Part shown: one piece after another, positions 33,890 through 45,720 of the stretch
Numbering within the stretch: the stretch's first letter is position 1
Layout of the letters: each line of letters starts with the position of its first letter
Translations under genes and position numbers: made by a program
From: Diogma glabrata
Taxonomy: Eukaryota > Arthropoda > Insecta > Diptera > Cylindrotomidae
Direction: 5' to 3'
Length of the DNA: 64,000 nucleotides
Assembly: GCA_963693315.1 (NCBI GenBank)
Contig: OY856186.1
Location: forward strand, 285,096,492-285,160,491
Notes under the pieces: model-generated
What the model was told of the DNA's origin: nothing
The model's input: the letters and a program-made list of their open reading frames with translations, nothing else
Databases searched by the model: none

Positions 33890-36790
33890 ATACTTCTTAA
33901 AGGAAAAGTGGGTTCCAGCAGAGAAAGACCAAACAGGCTAAAATAGATGCAGTTCAGAGCATATCTGAATCCATCTATAAATATGTTACAAAACCCGATG
34001 ATATCCAAGGTTCATCAAAAGAAACTGATTCTCACGTTGATGCAACGAATGTTTCAGAGAAAATCTGCTCATCTTCGAAAAGCAACAGCGACAATACAGA
34101 ATTAATAATGATAACCTATGATGAAGACGAATTAGAAAGAAATACTGAAAATGACAGGGATAATGCTGCTAATGCTTCTACTATTGAAGACTGTATTTGC
34201 ATGGGTGAATCACTTCAGGACTTAAGAGATCTATCATATTGGAATATACCCGTCTCTGATAATGTTCGCATTGAAATCATAAAAAAAGGAAGCGAACATT
34301 TTCAAAATAGAGAAGGGTCGTTTGTTACTGTATCTAGACACGGGTTAGACATAAAAGGTGATGTTCGTCATCTTTCTAAAGAATGGTATTATAAAGTGAT
34401 GCCTTATGGTGAAAAAATTCTGCGGTCATGGATGGTTTATTCTCCTTTAAATAATAACCTGTACTGCTTCTGCTGTCGTATATTTGCTGTCACCAATAGT
34501 AATAATACAAAATCTACGACTGGATTTCAGAAGTGGTGAAAACTAAATCCCAAAGTAACCGACCATGAAACTTCAAATGAACATCTGGAGAATTTAGAAA
34601 AGTTGGAAATGAGGTTAAAATTTCATAAAACGATAGGAGACTCAGCATTGCAATTAATAGATAATGAAGAAGTGGAAACATCTTTTATCCAGATTATTGG
34701 ATATAACTTTGTTTTTATCTAAACAAAACCTAGCATTTTGTGAACATGATGAATGATAAAGTTCTTCAAATAAAGGCAATTTTTAGAACTAGTCAATCTA
34801 TTGTCAAAGTATGATGTAGTGTTAAAAGAACACATTTTGAATTTGGAGCATGGTAAATCACCAAAAGTATCATATTTGTCACCAGATGTACAAAATGAGT
34901 TCATAAATGTTTTAGCGAACCAAGTAAAGTTTAAGCTTGTCACCGAAATTAAATCGGTTAAATATTTTGGAATTATGTTTCATAGCACACCTGACATTTC
35001 ACATATTGATCAAATGTCAGAAGTGATTCGTTATGTGAAAATTGATGGTAGAAAAGTGGAAATCAAGGAAGTATTTCTTGGATTTTTTCCTTTATATGGA
35101 AAAAAGCCACTGATTTAAGCGATGAAATTCTTACAATGAAAAAAAAATTGAAGTAATGACAACCTCATCTCGAAGTTAGCAGTTTAATATTCACGCAAAG
35201 AAAAGATATTTACAAACAATTTCACCGTGATTGGGACAACTACTCAGTACTCAGTAACATTTTCCTGATAACAGAATGAGGTTTATTTAAAATATAAAGT
35301 GTTATATCCAATATAACAGTAGTTGAATAAAGTTAATAGCTATTTCCATGAAAACATATTTCTTTGTCCTTATAACATGAATTTTTCATTTTAAAATTTA
35401 AGGATTTGAGATTAATTGAACTACATTTTATTTTCACAAAAATATTACATGTGATTGTCTCAACTACATCAGCTTATAATTGTACAGTTGTTGAAACAAT
35501 CTCGTAGTTCGATTCGCCATATCTGCCCGTACGGTAAGGTTGAGACAACTGCATTTCGATTGGAAATAGGACATGTTTTTTTTAGAGTAAAAATCTTGAA
35601 AATGACGGCATAGATGTTATGAATTGTCGTTCCCAAGGTTATGATAATGCAGCTGTTATGAGTAGTATACATGGAGGAGTGCAAGCTATTATTAAAGCAA
35701 AAAATAACAAAGCAACTTTTGTCAGCTGCATAGATCATTCAATTAATTTATGTGGCCAACACTCATTTGCACAAAATGTAGCTTGTGTAACGTTTTTCGG
35801 AACAGCGGAAGCCGTTTTTACATGTTTTTCTGATTCGGCTAGCCGCTGGGAAGTGCTTATTAAACACAACAAAGCAACTGTTAAAAGACTCTTAACAACG
35901 CATTGGAGTCCTCATTATGCATCACTAAAAGTATTGGCCGAAAATGTTGATGGGATTGTGGCTGCAATTGAGAAGTTAAGTGATAAACAAGAAAATGTAG
36001 ACACTAGAGGCGCTCCACAGAACCTTATCCATGCAGCATGTGATTTTACGTTTCTTTGCTATCTTTTGTTTTGGAATGATATTGTAATGGAAATAATATC
36101 TGTGCTCAGATTGGATTGCAAAGCAAAGGCTTGAATATTGATAAATTAGTTACAAAAATAGAGTCAATGCGTAACGAAGCCACATTGTAGAAGAGGCAAT
36201 AGATCTTGCTGCGAAAAAATCGGAGGACTATGACGTTCCAATGGAAAGCCAAATTCGTCGTAAAAACGTAAAAAACGAATGGCTGGTGAGTTTGCCCCTG
36301 ATGTTGGACTGAGAGCTGACACTGAGAGCTCAACTTAAAAAGGACATGTTTGAATGTCTTAACCGATTCAGTGTTGAACTCCGTAATAGACTGAAGTCAG
36401 TTCAAAATTTAGCTTCATTGTTCGAGGTTGTACAGACAAACACTTAACTTTTGGCGAACAGAAAAGAGCTGAAATTATCTGTATCAAAATTTACCGGTTT
36501 TTATGATAAGGTATCGGCAACAGAACTCCTCATAGAGATGAGGCATTTAAAAGCGGCCAATGTTACAATTTCTAACTGGGTGTACCTAGATTTTTTTAAA
36601 TTCATCGTAGAATGGGATTTTTCAGAATTTCTTCCAAATCTTACGGTCGCACTAAAGTTATTTATGACTATTTGCGTAGCAGTGGTTTCGTGTGAGAGGA
36701 GTTTCAGCAAATTAAAATTAATCAAAAATTACTTGCGGGCAACAATGACACAATGTAGCTTATTAATAATAATCCTTATTTGTATTAATT
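33890..36790 (+). pseudogene. hAT transposase relic (TTF/DUF4371/hATC type)
   Basis: Segments in order: N-terminal KRKSGFQQRKTKQAKIDAV; acidic linker to about 34190; LSYWNIPVSDNVRIEIIKKG; TTF-type zinc-finger region (LNNNLYCFCCRIF at 34450, TGFQKW, DHETSNEH); DUF4371-like part 34801-35118 (VKYFGIMFHSTPDISHIDQM); interruption; NCRSQGYDNAAVMSSIHGGV (35625, catalytic-domain hallmark), CIDHSINLCGQHSFAQ, TTHWSPHYASLKVL; then the C-terminal dimerisation motif VSCERSFSKLKLIKNYLRAT (36690-36750). At least four frame breaks, so no active transposase. It would have acted on the TIRs at 32396 and 36903. Confidence 0.88.
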
Positions 36791-36989
36791 AACAAAAATT
36801 ATAAATTACGTTCATCGGCTTTTTATTATTATTGGCAGTTTTTATTTTTGGGGTGACACCACAATATCCGCCCCGGGTGCCACCCATGCTAGCTACGCCA
36901 CTAGATACAATCAGCAAACTACTCAAAAACCTCTCCATTTAGCGTTTCGAGCAAATATTACACATTTTAATAATTTTGCTTGTTCAATG

Positions 36990-37480
36990 AGAAAATAATA
37001 CAAAACCACAAATTCATATTTCTTCAAAATTCCAAAAATATTGTAAAAATTAAATAAAATAAAATTTTTTTCAAAATTCTAAAAATATTCCAAAAATTAT
37101 TACAAAATCAAAGATTAAAACTTTTTTCAAAAATTCTAAAAATATTGCAAAATGTAAAACAAAATAAAAAATTGAAACTTTTTTCAAAATTCCAAAAATA
37201 TTCCAAAACTTAGAATAAAATCAAATATTTAAACTTTTTCTAAATTCTGATAATATTCCAAAAATTCTTAAAAATTCAAAACATCAAACTTTTTCCAAAA
37301 TTCTAAAAATTCTAAAAATATTGCATAAATTATAACAAAATCAAAATTTTTAACTTTTTCCAAAATTATAAAAATTATAATAAAATCAAAAATTTAAAAT
37401 TTTTCGAAATTCTAAAAATATTCCAAAAATTCTTACAAAATCGAAAATTGAAACTTTTTTCAAAATTCTAAAAATATATA
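36990..37480. repeat. AT-rich tandem array, copy B
   Basis: Same degenerate unit (TTTTTCAAAATTCTAAAAAT, ATTACAAAATCAAAGATT) as at 17320-17665. Confidence 0.7.
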
Positions 37481-37524
37481 TATTAAATTCACAAACTAGA
37501 CACATTCCCTCCCTCTGCTAACGG

Positions 37525-37738
37525 CTTCAGAATACATTTAAAGAGAGTTTATTTATAAGTGCGCTGTTGGATAGGATAGCAAATTCTGATCACGACAGAA
37601 CTGCAACATTAAATCTAATTGATTGGGGTTGGAAAGTAATCGATGGCGTTTTGCATCTTATACGAATAACATAACTGCCCGCAGCTGAAATAACATTTGA
37701 ACAAGATGAAAGTTACTATGAAGAAGGACATACCAATT
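37525..37738 (+). pseudogene. coding-like fragment, probably transposon-derived
   Basis: The frame reads FKESLFISALLDRIANSDHD, TATLNLIDWGWKVIDGVLHL, IRIT, a stop, then LPAAEITFEQDESYYEEGHT. The WGWKV...P-A-E pattern recalls the C-terminal region preceding Cys-rich tails in some insect transposon proteins, but I cannot name the family with confidence. Confidence 0.3.
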
Positions 37739-38781
37739 GATGTTAATTATATTTATAAATTATAAGCTCACATCATTGGGCTATTGAATTTTTTCATAGA
37801 ACCTCCTATTCATGATCAGCGACCCGAAAACCTCCGAGAGACGATTTCCGATGCAAAATATTAATTGTTTGTATAACTGCCACTTCTTGGGTGGTTTTGA
37901 GAGGTTGAAACCACCTTCACTAACTTTTGGGTCTCAGATTCGTATTCAGCGAGATAAAATTTTACATTTTCAAAAAATGTTTATCACTGTTACTATTTGA
38001 GACTCCCTGAATTTTCTCATTTTTCTAGGTAATGCAGGCGTTAATGCTGATGAATGATCCTGAATATCTAATTAATTTAGGAAAAAGGAATTTTTAAAAT
38101 TAGTGCTGTTCCACCCTTTTTTATAGGTTTTCCGGCTTTTTAAGTGGACTGACTATATATACTAAACCTTTCCCACAGATCCAAGTTTTCACACATCTGA
38201 GTTGGACGTTTTAAGTCCTTCACATTTTATAATTATTTTGAGGCGGTTTTTTGAATTAATGAAAAATTAATGAAATTTTCGGGTTTGCTTTGCATAAAAT
38301 TTATTCGAGTTTATATTGTGTAATAGTTGGTAGCCCTGTTTACGAGAATCAAAACTAACACCACAACAGTACGAGAAGCTAGAACAGAACAAAATCCCGC
38401 AACTACAAGTTCAAAAACAACAGTTGAAAACACGTGAAATCGACCAGTTCTGGAAATGAGGTTGGAATGGAATTTTGTATATTTAGGTATTGACATTTAT
38501 GACATCAATAAAAAAAATTTTTGGGTTGTTTTTATATCCTGTTTTAAAATACAGGGTGATGAAGAAACTAAAAATTGCTTGACACTGTTGTTTTGAAATG
38601 GCTTTACAACAAAAACTACTAATATTGGGTTTACACCAGAAATATAGTATGTAACTCTATATTTATTAGGTCGACTGTGGTCGATGTAAACAGTCATCAA
38701 AAAAGTAAGTACCAAATCAAGTATTCAAGTATCAAGTTAGGTACGTAGCAAATATGTATTAATTTTACGGATAAAAACTAA
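37739..38781. other. no recognisable gene
   Basis: Contains short unassigned sequences (AGCGACCCGAAAACCTCCGA at 37820; AATACAGGGTGATGAAGAAA at 38550) that may be degraded repeats. No supportable frame. Confidence 0.3.
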
Positions 38782-39321
38782 GGGCCGATTGTATGAATGC
38801 GGATAGAAGATAAATCCTCGGATTAATCGTCGTTTGTATTGTATGAATCAGGATAGATTAAAAAATCTATCCGAGGATTGTTGATCTATCCTTTGATCTA
38901 TCTTCTATTTTCCTTCTATAAAACAAAGGATAAGTCAATCTGTTTTTTTCTCTTGACATGCGCATAGCAGAAAAGTTTTGTTTTGAATTTGTAGTTATTT
39001 TTGAATCTAAATTTCTGCGTTTCAAAAATTTGTGTTTTGATATAAATTAATAGTAAAATAAATAATATTTTTAATATAATTTTAATATATTCAATTTCAG
39101 TTTTGAAATACTGTTTTTTAATTTATAATTAAATTTATTTAATAGAAAAGTAAAAGAAAAAGTATTGCCACTTATAAAAAAATGCTATAAACTGCAATAA
39201 AAACAAAAATAAAAATTAATCTATCCGTGTTCATACAATCGACGAAAAAAGAATCCTCGGATGAAGATAGAATTTTATCCTCGGATTTTTTTATATCCAT
39301 CCTTGTTCATACAATCGGCCC
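38782..39321. mobile_element. PIF/Harbinger-type MITE
   Basis: Ends GGGCCGATTGTATGAA and TTCATACAATCGGCCC, flanked by TAA on both sides (38779-38781 and 39322-39324). Subterminal ATCCTCGGAT motifs are repeated in both halves. 540 bp, no frame. The TIR start and 3-bp TWA duplication are typical of Harbinger. Confidence 0.8.
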
Positions 39322-40114
39322 TAAAATTTGGTATGACATCTATCTTCTATATAAATAAAAATGTAAATAGTTCGTTTGTTCAAAATAGGTAATCTCGGTA
39401 AGTACTGAATCGATTCTTTTGAAATTTGGACACAATGTTGCATTCAAATACAGGAAGGTTGTATTTATATAGTTTTGTTTTTGTTTTGTTAGTCATATGT
39501 GTTCCATATAGGAGAGTAGGTTATCAACAAGCACAAGTGTCTGTATTAATCTCAATTCACTCTATTTTATAGTCGAGTTTCACTACCGGTTAATTGTATA
39601 ACCAGTGTGTTGATGGTTGTTAATGGCTTTGTTTAACAACACTTTGACCTAGATGGAATTCGAACCGGGTTTCGGTTTCGAGGATATTATCTCGTTTGAT
39701 ATTCGTCCGTTTAAATCAAACCAAGATTTCAAACCAATGTAAGTTAACAACATAGATTTCCGAAACGTTAACATGGAAATAGATAACAACCGACGGTTGT
39801 TCCATTTTAATCCATTGCTATTAAGAACATACAGAGTGCACATAAACGTGGAATACGGTATCTCTATCAAATCAGTCAAATACGTTAGAATTAGTAAGTA
39901 CGTTAACAAAGGCAGCAACATTTCAATTTTTAGCATGAGTTATATCCGCAGACTGCAACATAACTTAAATAATTATGTCATTTATATTTCTGTCATATGA
40001 ATCTGTCAATGTCATATGACACAACACTATTTAGTTATGTTAGTTATATTAGTTATACCATAATGCATGTTTCTTTATCAGTAATTTTATTCATAAGTTT
40101 TCCAATTATTAAAC
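39322..40114. other. no recognisable gene
   Basis: A GGTTCGAATTCC (minus, about 39656-39667) resembles a pol III box B, possibly a SINE remnant. Frames at 39649-39936 and 39773-40000 are antisense shadows of each other without family resemblance. Confidence 0.3.
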
Positions 40115-40127
40115 AACAAGATTCTCA

Positions 40128-40538
40128 ATTAATTCAATGAATTATTTGTGATTTTACATCACTCCGATGGAAGTAATCCCATCATGAATAATAAGACTGA
40201 ATCTAACAAAATATGGTGTGCAATTTATGAAATTTTTTTGCTATCCACAAAATTGTCGATCGATCTAGTTTCGAACCGATAAGAACTTTTTATTACACTT
40301 TAAAAAAGTATATGAGGGTTAGCCGACTAGATACACTACCAAAAAATGTTTACGCTATATAAACCAAAATTGGTCTACTACTCTAGCGAAAATTCATCGC
40401 TAGAGTAGTAGACCAATTTTAGGTAGATTTCATATAAAAATCTACCTATTGCAATGGGCTTCATCTCGGAATTTCGGAAAAATTTTGATGCCAAACGACT
40501 ATTTGTGATAAGCGGAGATGGAAAAACAAAAAAAAAAA

Positions 40539-40592
<54 letters not shown>

Positions 40593-41820
40593 CGATATGA
40601 GGTATAACGGAATTTAGCGGCACTCTCACGGTCGCATTTTTCGACCTACCCCAATATAATTTTCTGTGTATGTTTCGGCAAATAATGTCTTGGACAAGTT
40701 CGTGAACTGGCCATATCCGGGTACCGGTTAAGCGGCTAGAGCCTAAAAAGTCGAATAATCTAGGGCACTATAACTTCCGTTTGAATAATAATATTTTAAT
40801 AAAATTTAAAAATATTGAATATTTGAACCTTTTTTTATCATTTTTATCCAGATGACCACTTTGGCGTTTCAGGTTCCTAAAAAATCAGCTGTTTTAAAAA
40901 TTTACTAAACTTTGCTGCCCTTGATCTAGCTGAAATGGCCAAGCTCATAGTTGAAAACTTTTTTTCACGTACTTAAAATATAAATCTTTCCAAAATTTTC
41001 AAAAATAATAGTTTAAATCTAACGGTTGAGACCCTTCGGCTGTTGAAATAAAAACAAACGCAAAAGGCAATGCTTTCATCATGTTTCAGTTTATGTTATT
41101 TAAATTCATCTTAACTTTTAAATATACTTTTCAACTATAGCCTCAAAAAATTTCAGCTTTCTAACCCAAAAGGTTCCATTTTTATAAGCATTATAATGCA
41201 ACCCTTACAAGAAAAATATCAACCCATTTAATACCATAGAAAAATTATCAAAATCTCTTTTGTTTTTATTTTTTTTACTAAGTAACCGTTTGAAAAAAGA
41301 TTAAATAAGAACAAAAAAACACAACAACAAAAGATGATTTTGAAATAAAATTGTTTGATAATGTTTGATTATAAATTATGTGTGATGGTATAATTGTAGT
41401 TGTGACGTAGTTCATTTGATCTTTGGTGGATTTAATATGTTATTAAAAGTAGTTTAAACCAACTCAAATAAAACTGTTCCGAAATTGTATTGATGGCGTT
41501 AGTTCGGATAATGTATTTAATTTGGTTCGATAATTTTTTTGAATTATTCTGTTTCTACTTATATTTTTTATTTAAACTAATCTGACTTATCTAATTTTAT
41601 TTGGACACAAAACCGTCTGACCCCGAAATCTACCTATTTCTAGCGGATATACCTGCCGCTGGGATTTTTGATTTATATAGCGTAAAATTTTTTTGGTAGT
41701 GTATCTAGTCGAAAGTGTAATAAAAAGTTCTTATCGGTTCGAAGCTAGATCGATCGACAATTTTGTGGATAGCAAAAAAATTTCATAAATTGCACACCAT
41801 ATTTTGTTAGATTCAGTCTT
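40128..41820. mobile_element. inverted-repeat element with 13-bp target duplication
   Basis: Direct repeats AACAAGATTCTCA at 40115-40127 and 41821-41833 bracket it. Inverted arms: 40192-40360 (TAAGACTGAATCTAACAAAA ... CACTACCAAAAAA) and 41690-41821, one mismatch in the first about 110 bp; the left arm has a 22-bp extra block and lies 64 bases inside its end. Just inside are a 24-bp-stem hairpin (40366-40420) and a 10-bp-stem hairpin (40421-40447). The interior has (TA)n at 40545-40590 and no protein. Inverted terminal repeats plus a short one-sided extension and a variable-length duplication fit a Penelope-like retroelement derivative, but no RT is present. Confidence 0.6.
40366..40420. repeat. 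perfect 24-bp-stem hairpin
   Basis: AAAATTGGTCTACTACTCTA continues into GCGA, then loop AAATTCA, then the exact reverse complement. A second hairpin (AGGTAGATTT / AAATCTACCT) follows at once. Confidence 0.85.
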
Positions 41821-41964
41821 AACAAGATTCTCAGACATATTTTATTTCCAAAACATTTAAATATTTGAATTCCAGAAAATGATTAAATAACAAAAGATAA
41901 CATTCTTCACAAACTGTAAACATTAAATTCTTATAAATTTATTAAGCTCAAATTTCAAAATATA

Positions 41965-42445
41965 ATAAAATAAAACAAAATTTATCTTATCGAAATGCAC
42001 ATTTTGCATTTCTCATATTATTCTTTAAGTTACTAAGGAAAAATTGTTTTGAGAATCAAACAAACAATAGTATATTATTGAATTAGGAGCTAAAGTNNNN
42101 NNNNNNNNNNNNNNNNNNNNNNNNNNNNNNNNNNNNNNNNNNNNNNNNNNNNNNNNNNNNNNNNNNNNNNNNNNNNNNNNNNNNNNNNNNNNNNNNNNNN
42201 NNNNNNNNNNNNNNNNNNNNNNNNNNNNNNNNNNNNNNNNNNNNNNNNNNNNNNNNNNNNNNNNNNNNNNNNNNNNNNNNNNNNNNNNNNNNNNNNTATT
42301 CGCTGGTAAAGAAATTCTACTATACAAAATATAAAAACGTTTTGAAAAAATTAAAGTAAAACAAAATTCATCTTATCGAAATGCACATTATGCATTTCTT
42401 AAATTATTGTTTAAGTTATACTAAAGATAAATTGTTTTGAGAATC
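41965..42445. repeat. diverged direct repeats flanking the assembly gap
   Basis: TCTTATCGAAATGCACATT, TTGCATTTCT and AATTGTTTTGAGAATCA occur in the same order at about 41980-42060 and 42370-42445, on either side of the run of N. The gap therefore falls inside a tandem repeat. Confidence 0.65.
42097..42296. other. assembly gap (200 N)
   Basis: Exactly 200 N, probably a placeholder of unknown true length. Confidence 0.98.
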
Positions 42446-42559
42446 ATATAAACAAAACTATTTTTTATCGTGATGCATATTTTCGCATCACTCAAATTAT
42501 TATTGTAAGATAAATTTTAGAAATAAGAAATTAGATTTATTCAAACTTTTGAACTGTCA

Positions 42560-43605
42560 ACTTCTTTCTTTAAAAAAAAAGGAAGCAAAAGTGGATTAGC
42601 GCTGTTGAAAACATTGATTTTTCACATTCAAGCGGGGAAACTTGGAGTCTCCTTCCGAAACTGGGTGGCTCAAACTCCATCACTCGTGCTAACAATGAAA
42701 TAAATCCAGAGGACATTGCAAATCATACCGTAAACATGTCTCGTTCTTCTATTAAACGTCTTCATAAGAGAACAATTAAACGTAAATTAAGAGAAATGAA
42801 GCGCAACTGCTCGTTTCCATCAAAGTATGCGAACTCTTTTAGTAGCGAAGAACTAGATTCAGCTCTGTCCTAAACAAAAAACGGAAAAGCAGCTGGCTAC
42901 GATGGTATATTTTTAGAATTTCTTAGAAATGCTGGAAAAAATGTAAAACAATGGCTAACTAAATTTTTCTCAATTATCCTAGAAACCGACAATCTTCCAA
43001 AACACATTAAGACTACGAAAGTGAAATCGATACTTAAGCCAGGTAAACCATCCAATGAACCAGGAAGCTATCGCCCAATCGCACTTTTGAGCACCTGATA
43101 CAAATTGCTAGAACGGCTCATTTGCAACCGTATCGCACCGATATTGAATGACCAGATCCCAGTCGAACAAGGTGGTTTCTATCCCAATCGCAGTTTCACT
43201 GACCAACTGCTCGCTTTAACATCCTATATCGAAGCTGGGTATCAAAAACAACTAAAAACAGGCGCAGTATTCATCGATCTCACTGCAGCATATGACACAG
43301 TCTGGCGAATTGGGATTATATATAAGCTGTTCAATGCAATACCTTGTAGCACCATCTCACATTTAATTTACAACATGCTGAGTAATCGTGTATTCAAAGT
43401 TCATCTAAATAATTCCTGTAGTAGGTCCAAAATGCTTAACAATGGTTTGCCACAAGGATCTGTCCTGGCGCCATTACTTTTTAATTTGTAGATCCATGAC
43501 ATTCCTGACACAACATCAAAGAAATTTGGGTACGCTGATGATTGGACCCTGGCCACTCAAAACAAAGACATGGGTGTCTTGGAAGATTGTGATTATAATT
43601 TGAAA
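42560..43605 (+). pseudogene. non-LTR reverse transcriptase fragment, second LINE type
   Basis: Reads WISAVENIDFSHSSGETWSL, then KNGKAAGYDGIFLEFLRNAG (RT domain 1), EPGSYRPIALLST (stop), LLERLICNRIAPILNDQIPV, EQGGF, AVFIDLTAAYDTVW (catalytic Asp region), LNNGLPQGSVLAPLLFNL (stop), and FGYADDWTLAT (YADD). Three in-frame stops, and the thumb and 3' end are missing. It differs from the FADD-type LINEs elsewhere in the window. Confidence 0.8.
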
Positions 43606-44030
43606 TGAGTGTGATTGGAAGTGTGATTGTGATTATAATTTGACAATAATTTTAATAAAATCAAAACAATTTGACCAATTGGAATCATACCAATTGAATA
43701 ATGATTATTTTTTTATAGGAAAATTTTCATTAGACAATAGGTTAAGTTCATTAGTCTATAGGTTAGAAAACAATAGAATAATATTATTATCGAAAAAACA
43801 TACAAATAAAGCTGATATAATTAAATGGAAGAGAATAAAATATTTTATTTGATTTATAAAACTTGTTTGATAATTCTGGTTCTATATAGTTTTCTTATAA
43901 TTAAACTAATCTGATACATCCGATTCTAATTGCACACAAATCTGTCTGGTCAAGAAATCTACCTATTTCTGGCGGATAATCTGCCGCTAGGACCTTTGTT
44001 AAATGGAATTGGTTTGTTGGATAGTTTATT
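43606..44030 (+). repeat. fragment related to the 40128-41820 element
   Basis: 43861-44010 parallels 41521-41680: AAACTAATCTGA, GTCTG, AAATCTACCTATTTCT, then GCGGATA, CTGCCGCT. The shared piece can form two adjacent hairpins (GAAAT/ATTTC and GCGG/CCGC), with wobble changes in the second. Upstream, the 43640-43852 frame ends SLDNRLSSLVYRLENNRI, ILLSKKHTNKADIIKWKR; it is protein-like but unrecognised. Confidence 0.45.
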
Positions 44031-44282
44031 AAGTTCTAATGATTTATAATTCTAAGCATAATTAGAGTAACGTGCTTTTAAATCGTGTAGGGTAAAGGTC
44101 AAAATCAAGTTAAAAAAATACTAGTTGAAGCTATAAAAATCTTTTTGGTAGTTGTAAATTTATTACCTTTGATTATGTTATCCGTTAAATTTAATATACT
44201 TTTATACCAGAAAACTACCAAAAATAATAAAAGCTAGGATATTATATATTACTGTTTGCTATAATATTGAAAATATTTGAAA

Positions 44283-45545
<1,263 letters not shown>

Positions 45546-45603
45546 TATATATATATATATATATTTAAAGTATATGAAAATATTTGTAATATTTATAAAC
45601 ATT

Positions 45604-45609
45604 TTTATT
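45604..45609 (-). terminator. poly(A) signal of CDA-b
   Basis: AATAAA on the minus strand, about 112 bases past the CDA-b stop at 45721. Confidence 0.55.
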
Positions 45610-45720
45610 CGGATATTGTTAAATTTTTCTTAAAATGCACAATTGTAAATCATTTGGACATCTAAACAAAATTTTCTCTGAATACAAATGATTTTTCGCT
45701 AGCAATGTTTTACATGGCAG

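Larger units (their letters stand above)
32396..36903 (+). mobile_element. hAT transposon, 4508 bp, degraded
   Basis: Ends are CAGAGGCGTAGCTA and TAGCTACGCCACTA, inverted with three mismatches, and subterminal CCGCCCCGGGTGTCACCC is mirrored by CCGCCCCGGGTGCCACCC. A perfect 8-bp duplication GATACAAT lies at 32388-32395 and 36904-36911. Together with the transposase relic this is decisive for hAT. Later insertions sit inside it: a LINE tail (32676), a Penelope-like fragment (33240-33610) and an unidentified about 440 bp (35150-35593). Confidence 0.93.
32272..37490. repeat. dispersed repeat copy B, split by the hAT element
   Basis: 32272-32395 matches the start of copy A (AGTACAAGTATTTTTTTATC, CGAAACATCAATACGTTGCC). 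After the hAT element the sequence resumes at 36912 and runs into the AT-rich array (TTTCAAAATTCCAAAAATAT) to about 37490. The 134-bp satellite of copy A is absent here. Confidence 0.65.

Noticed and set aside
40192..41821. Hammerhead ribozyme in the inverted-repeat arms
   Set aside because: Read on both strands, the arms lack the CUGANGA...GAAA core; only simple hairpins are visible.
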